From positions 1 through 30,422 of IMG/VR virus record IMGVR_UViG_3300035181_000624: 30,422 bases of DNA. The stretch is one strand, 5' to 3'. Origin of the DNA: a virus. Positions 29,805-30,422 of this stretch are shown here, in pieces. The translations under genes and the position numbers were made by a program. Position 1 is the first letter of the stretch; every line of letters begins with the position of its first letter. The notes below the pieces were generated by a model. The model did no database searches. It was not told the DNA's origin and saw only the letters and a list, made by a program, of their open reading frames with translations.

Positions 29805-30422
29805 TTAAAATGCAAATAATGCTGCTGTAAATGTATCAACCGATGACCCACCTGCGGAAGGTGTAGACCAAGTAGGTACACCACCGGTAACTGTTAAAAC
29901 TTGACCAGTTGTTCCAATTGATCTTTTTGATAATGTATTCGATGCTGAAGAATATAATATATCACCGGTTGTATAAGTTGTTTGATTTGTTCCACCGTGT
30001 GTTTCATTGCATGTTGCGCCAGCGGTTACTCTACCTTTCGCATCAGTTGTTACTTGGCCGTATGTTCCTGCTGTTCCAACACTTGTTAATGTGGTTGCAA
30101 AACTTCCTGTTCCTGTTCCTGTAACATCACCTGTTAAAGTAATTGTTTGATCACCTGTATTCGTACCACTCAAGTTTGATCCAGTTACTGTACCAGTAGA
30201 AGCGACTGAAGAAGGAGTAATTGCTCCTAGAGTTAAAGTAATTGCTGGTGTCGTTGTTGCTGTCGCAACAGAACCGCTCACACCATTTGCTGTTACTACT
30301 GTAACTGAAGTGACCGAACCCACACCTGGAGTAAATCCTAAAGCAGTTGTAACATCGCTTGAAGTAAGTGTAACTGCGCCTGTTCTTGTATTAAAACTAC
30401 TTACGCCACTTGTACTACCGTT
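29805..30422 (-). CDS. Tail fibre protein, C-terminal part (same gene as at 1-504)
   Basis: This is the continuation of the fibre gene that starts at base 504. The frame is open to the right edge, and the last 120 bases repeat bases 1-120. A GTG at 30323 could look like a start but is internal: the true product is 333 aa. This half carries a second GTNTGDQTITLTGDVTG segment and then GGTNQTTYTTGDILYSS and SIGTTGQVLTVTGGVP. The last two are motifs widespread in phage fibre C-terminal regions. The next gene follows after 12 bases with its own AAGGAA ribosome binding site. The protein is probably a virion surface fibre; the receptor cannot be told. Confidence 0.85.
   Translation of the reverse strand, partial: NGSTSGVSSFNTRTGAVTLTSSDVTTALGFTPGVGSVTSVTVVTANGVSGSVATATTTPAITLTLGAITPSSVASTGTVTGSNLSGTNTGDQTITLTGDVTGTGTGSFATTLTSVGTAGTYGQVTTDAKGRVTAGATCNETHGGTNQTTYTTGDILYSSASNTLSKRSIGTTGQVLTVTGGVPTWSTPSAGGSSVDTFTAALFAF
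30094..30176. repeat. 83-bp direct repeat in the fibre gene, copy 2
   Basis: Partner of 209-291, same gene and frame across the join. Confidence 0.85.
30303..30422. repeat. Terminal direct repeat, right copy (circular overlap)
   Basis: Identical to 1-120. Removing one copy leaves a 30,302-bp circle. Confidence 0.9.

Noticed and set aside
1-30422. The 120-bp end repeat as a true direct terminal repeat of a linear genome
   Set aside because: It falls inside a fibre gene that stays open across the join; P22-type packaging usually gives permuted genomes. Assembly overlap is simpler.
1-30422. tRNA genes
   Set aside because: I looked for T-loop-like TTCGA/TTCAA segments with matching stems and found no cloverleaf. 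A dedicated tRNA scan would settle it.

Overview
The window is a tailed double-stranded DNA phage genome, essentially complete. The first and last 120 bases are identical and an open reading frame runs in frame through the join, so the molecule is best read as a circular (or circularly permuted) map of 30,302 bp. The virion genes follow the P22-like podovirus plan: small and large terminase, P22-type portal, scaffold, P22-fold coat, gp4-like connector, gp10-like stabilisation protein, and three large Q/A/N/G-rich proteins where P22 has its ejection proteins. The sequence is AT-rich with AAGGAG-type ribosome binding sites, which fits a bacterial host that I cannot name. I see no integrase, repressor, tRNA, CRISPR array or insertion sequence, and nothing that marks it as a prophage.

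Layout. (1) A long minus-strand virion operon starts at the small terminase (7329), runs down to base 1, continues across the join from 30302 and ends at 16713. In transcription order it holds the terminases, portal, a Gly/Asn-rich virion protein with a Hint (intein-like) domain, a fibre cluster (107-aa protein, a 333-aa fibre split by the window ends, a 140-aa protein, a 379-aa fibre with YadA-like repeats), a holin candidate, scaffold, coat, connector, stabiliser, small beta-rich tail proteins, three candidate ejection proteins (one ending in an S74 self-cleaving chaperone domain) and two small tailspike-stem-like proteins. (2) A minus-strand replication module (12965 to 7972) has an unknown protein with an internal duplication, a GIY-YIG nuclease, a promoter/terminator leader, small unknown genes, an HNH-like nuclease, an archaeo-eukaryotic (AEP) primase and a VirE-type P-loop helicase. 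There is no DNA polymerase. (3) Between them lie a short plus-strand operon (13074-14042) with a membrane protein and a coiled-coil protein, a minus-strand operon of small proteins (14946-14213), and an accessory island with a beta-class DNA methyltransferase divergent from an unknown gene.

Regulation is unusually readable. The accessory and replication regions carry sigma70-type promoters with exact 17-nt spacers, one of them a perfect TTGACA-17-TATAAT. The virion operon instead carries a recurrent GATAAATA box in its few real intergenic gaps, twice directly behind a terminator hairpin. This resembles the T4 late-promoter box (TATAAATA) and is the most interesting undescribed signal here. 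The largest non-coding stretch (7608-7971) holds a perfect 16-bp inverted repeat and AT-rich repeats, and could be an origin, a packaging site or a structured RNA. The methyltransferase is flanked by a 67-bp duplicated fragment of the neighbouring gene, which supplies its stop codon and leaves an antisense promoter behind. No endolysin was recognised.
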